Source: Ascoidea tarda (nom. inval.) (lineage: Eukaryota > Ascomycota > Saccharomycetes > Ascoideales > Ascoideaceae). From it: DNA of 64,000 bases. Shown piece by piece: positions 49,879 to 59,863 of the stretch. The notes beneath the pieces are model-generated. The model saw nothing but the letters and a program-made list of their open reading frames with translations. It had not been told where the DNA came from and did no database searches. The stretch is taken from assembly GCA_030560485.1 (NCBI GenBank), contig JAKTTS010000001.1:62001-126000 (forward strand). Direction: 5' to 3'. Position numbers and translations under genes: made by a program. The first letter of the stretch is position 1, and each line of letters begins with the position of its first letter.

Positions 49879-50328
49879 CTATTTCTCGTCCACTGCTTTT
49901 TTGGAGCATAATCGCAAAGACGACAACTCGTCCACACAAGTGATGATTTTATTCTGACTTTTATCGGTATTGATCTCGTTGTCCTTCATCTGCTGTTGCC
50001 TCTTGAACAAACAGCCCTCGTAATCCTTTAGCTTGCCCAAACAGTTTTCTTGGATTTTCTTAAACGCCGGAACATTGTTCTTGATGCAGTATGTTAGCTT
50101 TCTCTGGTTGTCAACACAAGCACTTGCATTCCCATTCTTGTGGTTTTGAGAAACACATTTATGATAATCTAAGAATTCTTGTGGGCAGTTTCGTGCAATC
50201 TAGTTTGTGTTAGCATTTGTAATGTCATTTGAAAACACAATGAATGAAAATAAATGAAAATAACGTAATGTTATTAATGAAATTTAACATACATCTTCTA
50301 AAAGAATTTGATCCAATACTCCTGACAT
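49879..50328 (-). CDS. MIX14: Mitochondrial intermembrane-space twin CX9C protein Mix14/Mic14, spliced
   Basis: Two exons encode 118 residues. Exon 1 (50293-50328) gives MSGVLDQILLED. Exon 2 (49879-50199) continues IARNCPQEFLDYHKCVSQNH. The join matches the remembered start of S. cerevisiae Mix14 (MSDILDEIVIEDVVANCPQEFLQYHKC). Four CX9C motifs are visible: CPQEFLDYHKC, CVDNQRKLTYC, CLGKLKDYEGC and CVDELSSLRLC. These form disulphide-bonded helical hairpins after Mia40-dependent import. The human relative is CHCHD5. Its precise role is not established in the family. Exon 2 alone lacks an ATG, so the intron is required for a normal start. The gene ends 930 bases upstream of the TPS2 ATG on the same strand. 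Confidence 0.93.
50200..50292 (-). other. Spliceosomal intron of MIX14
   Basis: The 93-base intron begins GTATGT directly after codon 12. It contains GCTAACAC (a TGCTAAC-type branch point) about 10 bases before the TAG acceptor. Phase is 0. Donor, branch and acceptor are of the yeast type, with a notably short branch-to-acceptor distance. Confidence 0.9.
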
Positions 50329-50330
50329 AT

Positions 50331-50370
50331 TGTATTATATTATAACAACTTGTATTATATTATAACAACT
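50331..50370. repeat. Two exact 20-base direct repeats upstream of MIX14
   Basis: TGTATTATATTATAACAACT is present twice without spacer, starting two bases from the MIX14 start codon, and so lies in its 5' UTR or core promoter. Confidence 0.9.
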
Positions 50371-50610
50371 TGTAGCAATTTATAATGAATGATAGTAAAT
50401 TATATGCAATATATTGATCAATCACTCACTTTTTTCTTTCGATCGAAATCTGCATTAATTTTCAATTTCGATTTAAATTTCATCTCATATATATAATACT
50501 CATCACGGTATAAAAAGTACGCCATCATCAAAAATCAAATGAAAAACTATATCTCCAATCCATAATCACATAATCACATAATCATTAACTAATGATGGGT
50601 ATAAGATATG

Positions 50611-50672
50611 GAATATGAATATGAATATGAGTATTTATGTAAACATAAATACTCATATTCATATTCATATTC
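50611..50672. repeat. Perfect 30-bp inverted repeat with 2-base spacer at the APS1 3' end
   Basis: Arm 50611-50640 (starting GAATATGAATATGAATATGA) is the exact reverse complement of arm 50643-50672, with AA between. The arm is built of GAATAT units followed by GAGTATTTATGT. The right arm ends four bases from the APS1 stop codon (50677-50679), so it should be transcribed in the APS1 3' UTR and could fold into a 30-bp hairpin or extrude as a cruciform. Confidence 0.97.
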
Positions 50673-50676
50673 ATTA

Positions 50677-51138
50677 TTAGGCTAGTACACTATTCAATTG
50701 ATCAGCATCCTCCATTTGATCTTGCTGCGAAACTCGCTTCAACACCTCTTTCTTACTAGACTCCTGCAAGTGCCCATCCAACAACAACTCGTCAAGTATA
50801 TAATACGCTGTTTGGAAATTGAAAATTATATCCAACTCACACACATTCCCATAGATTTTGTCCATCTGCTCAACAAACCGTTGAATAATCTCCAACACCA
50901 ACAACTCATTGTCCTCATTATCAATTCCCACAACAAAAAACAACGACGCATACCGTCTGTAGATGATCTTGTAATCTTTATACTCAATTATATTGCACAT
51001 CTTGGCTCTTCGTGATAATATAACAGCCGTTAGCTCTCGAATAATCTTTGTCTTATCCTTCTGCGATAGCGTATTGTACCATTTCGACAATCGAACTTTT
51101 CCTTGTCTCGACAACAATATCAAATACTTTATAGCCAT
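50677..51138 (-). CDS. APS1: AP-1 clathrin adaptor small subunit sigma-1
   Basis: The sigma subunit of AP-1 works in clathrin-dependent traffic between trans-Golgi and endosomes. The 153-residue protein matches the family along its whole length: IKYLILLSRQGKVRLSKWY, RAKMCNIIEYKDYKIIYRRY, ASLFFVVGIDNEDNELLVLE, IIQRFVEQMDKIYGNVCELD and IIFNFQTAYYILDELLLDG. It ends after a short tail, EDADQLNSVLA. S. cerevisiae Aps1 has 156 residues. AP-1 sigma rather than AP-2 or AP-3 is favoured by KMCNIIEY and RQGKVRL. Confidence 0.95.
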   Translation of the reverse strand: MAIKYLILLSRQGKVRLSKWYNTLSQKDKTKIIRELTAVILSRRAKMCNIIEYKDYKIIYRRYASLFFVVGIDNEDNELLVLEIIQRFVEQMDKIYGNVCELDIIFNFQTAYYILDELLLDGHLQESSKKEVLKRVSQQDQMEDADQLNSVLA

Positions 51139-51732
51139 GATATGAATATGTTATTTATCTCAATAATTTTCCTTTACAATCCACAATTTCTTTACAATCT
51201 ACGATTTCTTTACAATCTACAATCTCTTTACAATCTCTTTTTGAATCGCTGTCAAAATCCAGCGGAAATCCGTACTTCATCAAATTCAGTCACATGATCC
51301 GCACTTAATCCGCACACATCCACCAAAAGAAGAAGAAAAAACTAGAAGAAGCAGTTTACAATCTCTTTGATGTTTTTATATCACAAAAATCCTTTACGTT
51401 CTATCCATCAACTACATTTATACTTCTTTTGTATTTTTGTATTTTTGTATTTTATATTTTTGCATTTTTGTATTTTTGCATTTTTGCATTTTTGTATTTT
51501 TGCATTTGTATTTTTAAAAAATCAAAAATTAAAATTTTGTTCATCTAATCACAATAAAGCACTGAAAATCAAACAATAATGGTTCACATTATATTTATAG
51601 TACATGGAATTAAAAAATTATCAATACCTAACTAAACTAGATGAAAAGGAGGAAAAAACAAATAGAAAATAATGAAAAAATAGAAAAAAAATAGAAAAAA
51701 AATAGAAAAAAAATTAAAAAGAAAATAGAAAA
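51139..51732. promoter_or_regulatory. APS1 promoter with two tandem-repeat arrays
   Basis: At 51162-51242 about four imperfect 18-base units of the type TTTACAATCTACGATTTC lie just upstream of APS1. At 51427-51512 about ten 8-base units of TATTTTTG/CATTTTTG follow. About 51660-51730 is an A-rich run of TAGAAAAAA units. No gene is seen; the 51367-51579 frame is the repeat array. Confidence 0.55.
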
Positions 51733-52587
51733 TTAAACTGTAGACACAAGTTTCTTACTAGATATTAAAGAGTTTTCATTGGATTGAATGAAACCCTTGG
51801 GACAACTAGAAGATGAAGAGGTTGTTAATTTGACTGATTCATTTTTAATCATTTCGTTGATATTTGATCTCAAGTTTTTCAAGTGTGAGTTTTTAGAACT
51901 TGAAGAACCCTTGTGGGTTTTTATTATCTTGGAACTCTTTAATATCTTTGATGATTTGGATGATTTGGATGATTTGGATTTTCTTGTAGGGTTTTTAGAT
52001 ATTTTATTAAAGTTATCCTGTATGAAATTCTTCAATTGATTATAATCAATACAATCTTGATCATCATCATTAGAGTTAGGATTAGAATTAGAATCAGAAT
52101 TAGAATCACCATTGCCATTATCAATTGTAATTAAATTAAAATTGCTCTTCTGTAAATGGCTAATAAACTTGTTATAATCAATTGAAGTTTTCTTAAAGTT
52201 TATTGGATCGATATCCAAGTTGATATAGTTGAAATCAAGATTAATTGGATTCTTCTTTAAAAAGTTATTCAACAACGCAAATTTATTCAAGTTGTTGCCA
52301 TTTCTAAGATTGTTGATGATGAAATTATTGGACTTTTTCAATTTGCCTAGGTTTTTTTTATGATTGATTCTTTGTAGTTTAAAGATTTGGTTGATCTCCA
52401 AAAACTGATAAGGCCCAGGTAAAATGTTTATGAAAATTGGTTTATTGGCATTAAACATTAGTGTAAATTTTAATTCATTTTCATTATTCACATCATTATC
52501 ATAATCATCATGATTATGATGATTATTATTATGATTATGATTATGATTATGGCTATGATTAATAACTTCTTTATTGGAAGCAACCAT
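51733..52587 (-). CDS. Unknown protein with His/Asn-rich N-terminus and Ser/Lys-rich tail
   Basis: No family is recognised for this 284-residue product. From the ATG at 52587 it reads MVASNKEVINHSHNHNHNHN, a His/Asn alternation that could bind metal ions or be simple repeat expansion. Residues 45-170 look more ordered: LKFTLMFNANKPIFINILPG then PYQFLEINQIFKLQRIN, and LDFNYINLDIDPINFKK. The rest is an SNSDSN/KSSKSSK low-complexity tail. A long upstream region of 1.4 kb suggests a regulated gene, which is inference. The intact 284-codon frame with an ordered middle favours a real gene. Confidence 0.6.
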   Translation of the reverse strand: MVASNKEVINHSHNHNHNHNNNHHNHDDYDNDVNNENELKFTLMFNANKPIFINILPGPYQFLEINQIFKLQRINHKKNLGKLKKSNNFIINNLRNGNNLNKFALLNNFLKKNPINLDFNYINLDIDPINFKKTSIDYNKFISHLQKSNFNLITIDNGNGDSNSDSNSNPNSNDDDQDCIDYNQLKNFIQDNFNKISKNPTRKSKSSKSSKSSKILKSSKIIKTHKGSSSSKNSHLKNLRSNINEMIKNESVKLTTSSSSSCPKGFIQSNENSLISSKKLVSTV

Positions 52588-54030
52588 TATTAAGCAGTTG
52601 TATATTAGCACAAAGATAAAACAGATAAAACAGATAAAACAGATGAAACAGATGAAACAGATAAAGCAGTTAGAATAGTTGGAAGAGATAAAAATATAAT
52701 AAACGAAAATAGATATAGTATATTAATAATAGGGATACAAAACAATAGTCGAGGAAGAAATAAGACAAGATTAAAAAAACAACAATGTTTAAAAAAAAAT
52801 ATAAAAAAAAAAACAATCAATCAAGACAGGTTTATCTGTTTTTATATGACAATGAACTATTCTGAGTTTTAGGTAATTACGATTGTTTGCCAAACAAGCG
52901 TAAAATTTGGTTTGTTGTGATTAATAATTATTTGCTATGAGCTATAGGCTTTGGTGTAGTTGATATGATCTGGTATTAGAGGCTCAAGTTACTTGTATGT
53001 GGCAAGTCAGCATAATAGTGATCTGAGTAAGGTAGCAGTGAGAAAGTAGGGAGACAATATACTTATACTATAGTTGCACGACAGTAGCACAGTAGTAGTG
53101 TTGTACGAATGTTATAGTAGCAATATAGGTATAGTATAGTATAGTTGTATATATATATGATGGATAGATAAGTGGAGGTTGAATAGTTGGTTGCTGTGTA
53201 AAAGTTGATGGAGAAGTAGTGATGAAATTTTTTACAGTTCTCCCTTTTCCTGACTTGCTGATTAGAACTGATTATATTGGCTGTAAGTTAATATTATTAT
53301 AAGTTAGCAGCGAGTATTTTCTAGTTTTCTAACACACTGGGAATTAGAACAGTTTGATAAAAGGTGTTTTGTATTTAATTACGTGACTCAAAAGTAGATT
53401 GTTGAGTTAGACTGTTAATCCACATAATTGAAGTTAGAAAGTCTTGAAAATATCGCTATCCTGTTTTTCAGCAGTGCTATTACTTGAATATCATCTTGTT
53501 GTGCGTTTCACCATTGACCTGTTTTTGGAATTTTAAATTTTGATATTAGCATAGTATTATATTTTTGTATATTGCAATTTAAAGTAGGAAAAAATTTTAT
53601 TTTCCTTTGGCCAAAAAGGATGGTTTGCCAAATTTAAAATGTTGGGCCCAATCGGGAAATTCGCACGGTCAGATTTTCGCGCGAAGCCCGTTTTCTCTCC
53701 GCGAAGTAGCGTCAGCGACGACCAGCGCGGGCAGTTGCCTGAAATGGCCGTGGATACCTCGTGCATGGTCTCATATAGACCACGAGTGCTCCGCAGCGGC
53801 ATGATCAGACACGCAGGGCTATGCATATAGGCAGTTCCTGGTAGATCCGTGGTTTTGGACACTGCAGCACCTGTGTCCTGTGCGTGGACTGCGTGCAACG
53901 TGCGTGTTATGCGGCATGCATTGCACCCACTGGGATGGTCTCGGGCTGTCTTTGATCCGGTTCTGATTTTCATATATTTTGTGCACTTCCGCATTGGGAC
54001 AACTGGAACTGGGTTGCTTTTTGCTTTGGC
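52588..54030. promoter_or_regulatory. Long intergenic region upstream of the His/Asn-rich gene
   Basis: This 1.4-kb stretch carries the promoter of the 51733-52587 gene and the 3' flank of the ABC transporter. About 53090-53160 contains alternating TATAGTA/TATATA repeats. About 53620-54010 is GC-rich, with CGCG/GCGCG words and a bulged hairpin at 53758-53786: stems CTCGT/ACGAG and GGTCT/AGACC, loop CATAT. No coding frame with domains exists. A non-coding RNA or distal control element is possible. Confidence 0.45.
52614..52667. repeat. Six tandem 9-base units (AGATAAAAC type)
   Basis: Units AGATAAAAC (three), AGATGAAAC (two) and AGATAAAGC follow each other directly upstream of the His/Asn-rich gene. 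Each holds GATA or GATG and could be read as a GATA-factor array; this is speculative. Confidence 0.85.
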
Positions 54031-57000
54031 TCAGGGCCTGGAACACAGATTCGAGAGCTCGTTGCTTTGCAGCCAGAGCCTGTGGAATCTCGAACTGGCA
54101 TCTTCGAGAAGTGCTGTGGGTGCTTCAGTCTCGATAGCCTGGCCTTGCTCCAACACCACCACTTTGTTGCACTCCATCACCCTCTTCAACCGATGAGCAA
54201 TGGTAATCACTGTGCAGTTTTGGAACACTGCGTTCCGAAGAATTTCATCAATTCGCTGCTCGATGGAAGAGTCAATCGACAGTGTTGCTTCGTCAAATAT
54301 AACGATTTGGGGTTTTTTCTTCAACCTTAATATTCTCAAAAAACTAAGGAATTGCTTTTCTCCATTTGATAATCTGATCTTCTCATTTTCCAACTCTCTT
54401 TTCCATGTACCTGTATTGCTCAGCTTGAACCTATTCTTTTTTAAAAATTCTGTCAATTCAATTACACTGCTTTTGCTGTTTGGATCGAGAAATTCTCTAA
54501 TGCTCATCCCCTCGATGAAATTGGAATCCTGTGGGATAATTTGAATATTTTCCCTCAACCTTTTCATTCCAATATCTTTAATGCTCCTCTTATCAATTAG
54601 TATATCTCCATTTTCAATCTCTTTAAATCTAAACAAACAATTTATCAAACTAGACTTCCCACTTCCTGTTCTACCAACAATTCCAATTTTTTCGTCCTTA
54701 TCAATCTTAAAACTCAAGTTTTTCAAAACATATTCCCCAGTTTTGTCATATCTCATTGAAATGTTTTGAAATTCAATTTCTTCATCTTTCGGCCAACATC
54801 CACCAACCCCATCTTCATAACAACCGTCTTTATAACTAAAATCAATATCCTCATGCTCAACATCTTCAAATTCTTTTAATCTTTCAACTGAATTCATACT
54901 CATCTCAACATTGCTATATTGTCTAATAACCCACAACAACCGATCCGTAATACCAATAGAATAATTCAAACATAGCACTGCTAAACTTTTGCCAATTTTC
55001 TCCTTTTTAATTCCAGCCAAAACTAAAAAACAGCTTGTCAACATAATAAAACTGCCAATTATTTCAATTCTAAATGCCAACCATCGATTACAAACCCAAA
55101 GATAATAAAAATACCGATTGTTGTTATCATTTTTTTCAAACATCTGCTTGATAAAATATGCCCCCAAGTTAAATGCTCGAATACTAACCACTCCATTCAA
55201 ACTCTCATTCAATTGTTGATAAATTGGCGATCTTGTAACAGATTCTTTTTTCTTCAACTCTCTAGACACTCTTAAATAAATCGTTCCAATCTTACAAAAT
55301 ACCACAACAACTACCACAAAAAAAATAATAAATAATGGCAATATACTGCTAATAATAATCAACGAGACTAAACATTCAATTAAACTCATTAAACACGACT
55401 CAAAATAAACCGGTAGCTCCTGATCAATTGTCTCAATATCTTTCGAAAACCCATTACTTATTTGTCCAAATGATGTTTTATCGAAAAATTCAATTTTTGC
55501 CCTTAATACATTTTTGAAACTTTTCTCGAATAGTCGATTTGATGCCTTTAATCCATAGTTCAAAACAAGATTTAACTTAAAGGTTGAAATAATAGAGTAA
55601 AAAATACCAAAAATTGAATAAACTAAAATATAAGTAATCATTAAATGACTCCCTTTACTATCACTACTATCACCATCACCATAATCACTCAACCATTTGC
55701 TTAACCACCATGTTTGAAAAACATTAACACATTGAGATCCAACAAATAATGTTACTATCCATCCTATAACTCTCAAATTAGAAAAATTTCTCAAATAATA
55801 AATAAATAGTGAATAGCCAATTTTGCTTTTCCCTATTTCTTCATTCAAACAATTTTTCTCATCAAAATGTTTGGTGATGAATTCTCTTGAAATACTAAGG
55901 TTAACCAGATCTCCATCTAGTTCTTCTCTTTTAAAAACTAAACTGTTCCTCGATTTTGAGTCTCGATTTATCTCATTATCCTTCTTGATATTCTGCTTCC
56001 AATTTTGCCTTATTGATTCGCTCAAAGTGTTATTGAATATTGAATAGTTAGTTAAATCCTTTGGTATTCCTTGAGCCTTAACCTCTCCATCCTCCATTAC
56101 TACACACCAATCAGCTTTGCTTAAAGCCAATTTGGGATTATGTGAAACTAAAATCACTGTTCTATCTTTCAATAAATCACCTTCATTTTTATTAAACTTT
56201 GCAGTTTCATTGGATCTGGTTTCCCAATCATGGCAAATTGCATTTTCATAACACCAGTGACTAGTTTCAGCATCAAGTGCACTCATAATATCATCTAATA
56301 GCAAAAGACTTGATTTAGAGTATATGGCTCTTGCCAACGATATTCTCTGTTTCTGACCTCCAGATAATGATCCTCCTCCATCACCAACTATAGTCAAGTC
56401 TCCTTTCTTTAACAATTTTATATCTTTAATTAGTCCACAATTATATATCACTTGCTTGTATCTCTTTGAATCAAATTCGCATCCCATTAGTATATTGTTT
56501 TTAATTGAATCATTAATTAGCCATGGGTCTTGAGAGCAATAACCAATTGTTGAGTTTAATATACTTTCATTAATATCATTAAAAATTGGCAATGAAAAAA
56601 TCTCACCTTTCTCCAATTTCATTTCTCCTAATAATGCTAATAATAACGATGATTTTCCTGATCCAATCTGTCCAATTATTACATTTAATTTTCCTTTCTG
56701 AAAATCTATATTTATATTATTCAACTTAAATCCACTTCCCCACTTTAATGTTGCATTATTGAATCCTATTGGTATATCTTTCCTGCAAACATTATCAATT
56801 ATATTTTCATCACTAGAACGTTTGCTAAACTTATGATTATGATTATTATATATACCGTTTTGCAGTTTTATTTTATATATTTGCAAGTATTTATCTGTAT
56901 CTTGCTCATTCATAAATGAAATAACCCGAATTAGACTAGCTCTTGCTTGAACTATTGTATTAAACATTTGGCTAAACTGATCTAATGGATTCTTTAATAG

Positions 57001-58932
57001 AAAAAATAAATTCAAGCTTGTAAAAGCAATTGATAGAGTTAAAACATTTTTCTGCCAAAAAACATAAAAATAAAAAGAGAAAAAGGTGACGATGGTTGGT
57101 GTTAAAAAAAACAAAAAGGATGACAAGCAACAAAAGAAGAACTTATTGTTTAATTCTTTTAATTCAGAAGATCGAATTTCTTTAACTTTATTATAATATT
57201 TTAATTCCCAACAAAAATATTTAACAATTTTTATATTTGAAAAAATTTGGTTTAATTTTGAAAATTTCAAATCAGAAAATTTAAGAAAGTTTTTAGAGTA
57301 TTTGCTTATTTTTCTTGCAATAATATAATTGATGGGAAATAGCAACATTAAGACTGATGATCCAACAATTGCACTGTAACCTAATATGCTAAACAATAAG
57401 AAAATGGCTATTATTATCATCAATGAATAAGATAACCAGCACTGCAAATAACAAGTTACTTCACTGATTCTGTTTGTATCAATGGAGACTAGATTCAGAA
57501 TTGAATCATTTTGTGAACCATTGCATTCTTTAATTAATGATTTTGTGTATATTTGGTTTACAATTAAAGTTTTCATATGGACGCCAGTTTTTCTTCCAAT
57601 ATATAAACTATAGTTTGCACAAATTGAATTTGTCAATTTTGCAACAAACGTTATCACGATATAAAGTAAAATTGGTTTAATATCATTATTGGAAGATTTA
57701 TCATAATTCTCAATAAACTGTATGATTTTTCTGAACATCAATGAAGGAATAAAAATCAAAAACGATTCTAGAATGGCACAGAAAAATTGTTGGAATAATA
57801 AATTTTTTGAGCTAAGTAAAAAATTAAGAATAAAAGAAACAGAAGTAATATGGTTATTATCATGTTGAGTAAACGACAAGTCAAAGAAACCAAAATTTTT
57901 TATAATATTTATTGAATAATCATTGAAATTCAAATCAAAAGTATCATTTGAAAACAGAATATTATTGGTTTTAAAGCCATTTTTTAGATAAAGTATATCG
58001 TTTATCCAAGAATAAGATATTAATTGCCATAAATTGGATAAAGGTTCAGGACAATATTTTAGGTAATAGTTCTTGATAAAAATTGGGTAAGCAAAACAAG
58101 AAATCTTTGAGATCCATAGGGTAAAATTTAAAAGAACAATTATTGGAAATTGGAAAATTTTAAAGTATGTGAAATAAAAGAAAAATGAATGATTGAAATT
58201 AGCGTTATCGTTTAATAATTGGAATAAAGAAAATTTAAATTGAAAAAAAGATGGGAAAAGTACTATAGTATAGGAAACGAAAGAAACCAACCAAAGCGAT
58301 TTGTAGCGATTGAAATTATGAAGGTAATTTTGATAGTGATTTTGGTTATTTATAAGGATTGACAGAGAATTATATTTGGAAGATGTGGATATTCTCAAGC
58401 GTAAAACAGTGATTGCTAATAAGTACAACCAGAATAATAGATTTATTATGCTATTTATCACAGTATTAAATTTGAGTTTAAAAGCAAAGTTATTTTTGAG
58501 ATTGTTATTGATATCAATGTCTGTTGGGTTGTTTTTTAAAAATGATAATAAAAGTATTAAAAAATAAAATTGGGAAATTGCTTGAGATAAAAGAAGTAGG
58601 ATTTCCAAACATAGTTTAAAGTGATCGAGTTTATTTGGATTTATGAATATGAAAAAGTTTTCTTTTTGATTTAAAAAAGCATAGTTTGAGTTTGAGAAAA
58701 ATGGATTGAAGTTGGTTTTTTTAATTAATAAAAGCTGGTTTTGATTATTATTGTTATTGTTATTGTTATTGTTATTGTTATTGTTATTGTTATTGTTATT
58801 GAGATATTTATTATTAAATTTTTTTGTTAGTAGAAAGATGGAAGTTAGTATAAATGGAAACAGATAGAACAAGTCATCTATGAAGAGATAAGTAAGTTTA
58901 TTTGAATTGTCAGTATTATTAAATGATTTCAT
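54031..58932 (-). CDS. Full-length ABCC (MRP-type) ABC transporter, Ybt1/Vmr1 group
   Basis: This is a vacuolar ABCC pump of 1633 residues, expected to move organic anions or conjugates into the vacuole. It has an N-terminal TMD0 of hydrophobic segments (to about residue 300). It has a first TMD/NBD unit with Walker A GQIGSGKSSLLLALLGEM near 760, signature LSGGQKQRISLARAIYSKSS and Walker B LLLLDDIMSALDAET. A second TMD (about 1040-1350) is followed by NBD2 with GRTGSGKSSLINCLF, a variant signature LSNGEKQFLSFLRILRL and VIFDEATLSIDSS. NPLDQFSQMFNTIVQARASL and EQDTDKYLQI before NBD1 resemble Ybt1/Vmr1 rather than Ycf1 or Yor1. An Asn run of about 20 residues sits in TMD0 near residue 45. Orthology to a single S. 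cerevisiae gene is not settled. Confidence 0.88.
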   Translation of the reverse strand: MKSFNNTDNSNKLTYLFIDDLFYLFPFILTSIFLLTKKFNNKYLNNNNNNNNNNNNNNNNNNNQNQLLLIKKTNFNPFFSNSNYAFLNQKENFFIFINPNKLDHFKLCLEILLLLSQAISQFYFLILLLSFLKNNPTDIDINNNLKNNFAFKLKFNTVINSIINLLFWLYLLAITVLRLRISTSSKYNSLSILINNQNHYQNYLHNFNRYKSLWLVSFVSYTIVLFPSFFQFKFSLFQLLNDNANFNHSFFFYFTYFKIFQFPIIVLLNFTLWISKISCFAYPIFIKNYYLKYCPEPLSNLWQLISYSWINDILYLKNGFKTNNILFSNDTFDLNFNDYSINIIKNFGFFDLSFTQHDNNHITSVSFILNFLLSSKNLLFQQFFCAILESFLIFIPSLMFRKIIQFIENYDKSSNNDIKPILLYIVITFVAKLTNSICANYSLYIGRKTGVHMKTLIVNQIYTKSLIKECNGSQNDSILNLVSIDTNRISEVTCYLQCWLSYSLMIIIAIFLLFSILGYSAIVGSSVLMLLFPINYIIARKISKYSKNFLKFSDLKFSKLNQIFSNIKIVKYFCWELKYYNKVKEIRSSELKELNNKFFFCCLSSFLFFLTPTIVTFFSFYFYVFWQKNVLTLSIAFTSLNLFFLLKNPLDQFSQMFNTIVQARASLIRVISFMNEQDTDKYLQIYKIKLQNGIYNNHNHKFSKRSSDENIIDNVCRKDIPIGFNNATLKWGSGFKLNNINIDFQKGKLNVIIGQIGSGKSSLLLALLGEMKLEKGEIFSLPIFNDINESILNSTIGYCSQDPWLINDSIKNNILMGCEFDSKRYKQVIYNCGLIKDIKLLKKGDLTIVGDGGGSLSGGQKQRISLARAIYSKSSLLLLDDIMSALDAETSHWCYENAICHDWETRSNETAKFNKNEGDLLKDRTVILVSHNPKLALSKADWCVVMEDGEVKAQGIPKDLTNYSIFNNTLSESIRQNWKQNIKKDNEINRDSKSRNSLVFKREELDGDLVNLSISREFITKHFDEKNCLNEEIGKSKIGYSLFIYYLRNFSNLRVIGWIVTLFVGSQCVNVFQTWWLSKWLSDYGDGDSSDSKGSHLMITYILVYSIFGIFYSIISTFKLNLVLNYGLKASNRLFEKSFKNVLRAKIEFFDKTSFGQISNGFSKDIETIDQELPVYFESCLMSLIECLVSLIIISSILPLFIIFFVVVVVVFCKIGTIYLRVSRELKKKESVTRSPIYQQLNESLNGVVSIRAFNLGAYFIKQMFEKNDNNNRYFYYLWVCNRWLAFRIEIIGSFIMLTSCFLVLAGIKKEKIGKSLAVLCLNYSIGITDRLLWVIRQYSNVEMSMNSVERLKEFEDVEHEDIDFSYKDGCYEDGVGGCWPKDEEIEFQNISMRYDKTGEYVLKNLSFKIDKDEKIGIVGRTGSGKSSLINCLFRFKEIENGDILIDKRSIKDIGMKRLRENIQIIPQDSNFIEGMSIREFLDPNSKSSVIELTEFLKKNRFKLSNTGTWKRELENEKIRLSNGEKQFLSFLRILRLKKKPQIVIFDEATLSIDSSIEQRIDEILRNAVFQNCTVITIAHRLKRVMECNKVVVLEQGQAIETEAPTALLEDASSRFHRLWLQSNELSNLCSRP
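58747..58800. repeat. Hexanucleotide microsatellite coding for the Asn run of the ABC transporter
   Basis: About nine copies of TTATTG (AATAAC on the coding strand) encode consecutive Asn near residue 45. The length may vary between strains by replication slippage while keeping frame. Confidence 0.85.
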
Positions 58933-58982
58933 ATTTTGAGATAACTGGAGATTAAATGATTGAATTGGTTAGAATTTATATA

Positions 58983-59022
<40 letters not shown>

Positions 59023-59863
59023 CATGAAGGAAATAATGATGAAATTAAAGGTGTTTTTTCAATTAAACTTAGTGCAAACTATAAAATTGAGCCCATTTTT
59101 AAGACTGTTTTAAATTTTATAAAGGAAGATTAAAAATGAATAATAGTATAAAATAATGATACGATTGACTAATTGAGTGGAAATACTGGGAAAAGAAAAG
59201 AAAAGAAAAGAAAAGAAAAAAAAGGATTTTAAATAAGCACAATTGATATGTGAATAAAGTCCTGTTTATAAGACATATATAGTAGATTTAAATATGTGAA
59301 TTTAAATATGCGAATTTTAGTAAAGCAGGAAAGACAGGGAAAACTAGGGTTATATATTCCGGAGAGTCAAAAAACAGAAGAAGGTTCAAACAAGACATTA
59401 GAAGCAAAAGCAAAAGCCGACGGGACAGAAGATAAGTCTTGAATGCCGAAAACACCGAATGAGATTGAATGAATTTGATTGGATGCAAGTCATGTGGTTT
59501 GCGACTGTGCAAGTGTCAGTGTAATGGAGCGGGTTAATGTAGGTTATTGAAGACCCATGTGGCTGGATTTTTTGTGTTCTTTTTTGCTCCGATTGATTTG
59601 TGGTTTTTCACGTGAATGCCATCTTGTGAAATATTTCAAACCTTCTGGAAAAATCCATTCGATAAGTTCTAAGATGATTAAAAGAGTATAGATCTTGTAT
59701 CAAGTTTCAAGATTTCGTGCAGTGATAATACTATCCAAGATAATATCATTGAATAGGGTGATTTTGTTGCTGATTGTTAGTTATTATTAGTCACTGATTA
59801 ATATCGATTGTTATTATTATTATTTTAATAAGATACTAAAAAGGGAACGAAGAAGAAGAAGCA
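58933..59863. promoter_or_regulatory. Divergent promoter ABC transporter/HCH1
   Basis: The 931-base gap contains a pure (AT)n run at about 58985-59018, AAAAG units at 59191-59220 and a CACGTG palindrome at 59609-59614. An A-rich GAAGAAGAAG stretch lies directly before the HCH1 ATG. No gene is supported; the 59288-59512 frame has no recognisable domain. Confidence 0.5.

Noticed and set aside
49338-49957. Several open frames up to 192 codons in the TPS2 upstream island
   Set aside because: They overlap each other on both strands and run into MIX14 coding sequence; GC-rich composition explains the lack of stops.
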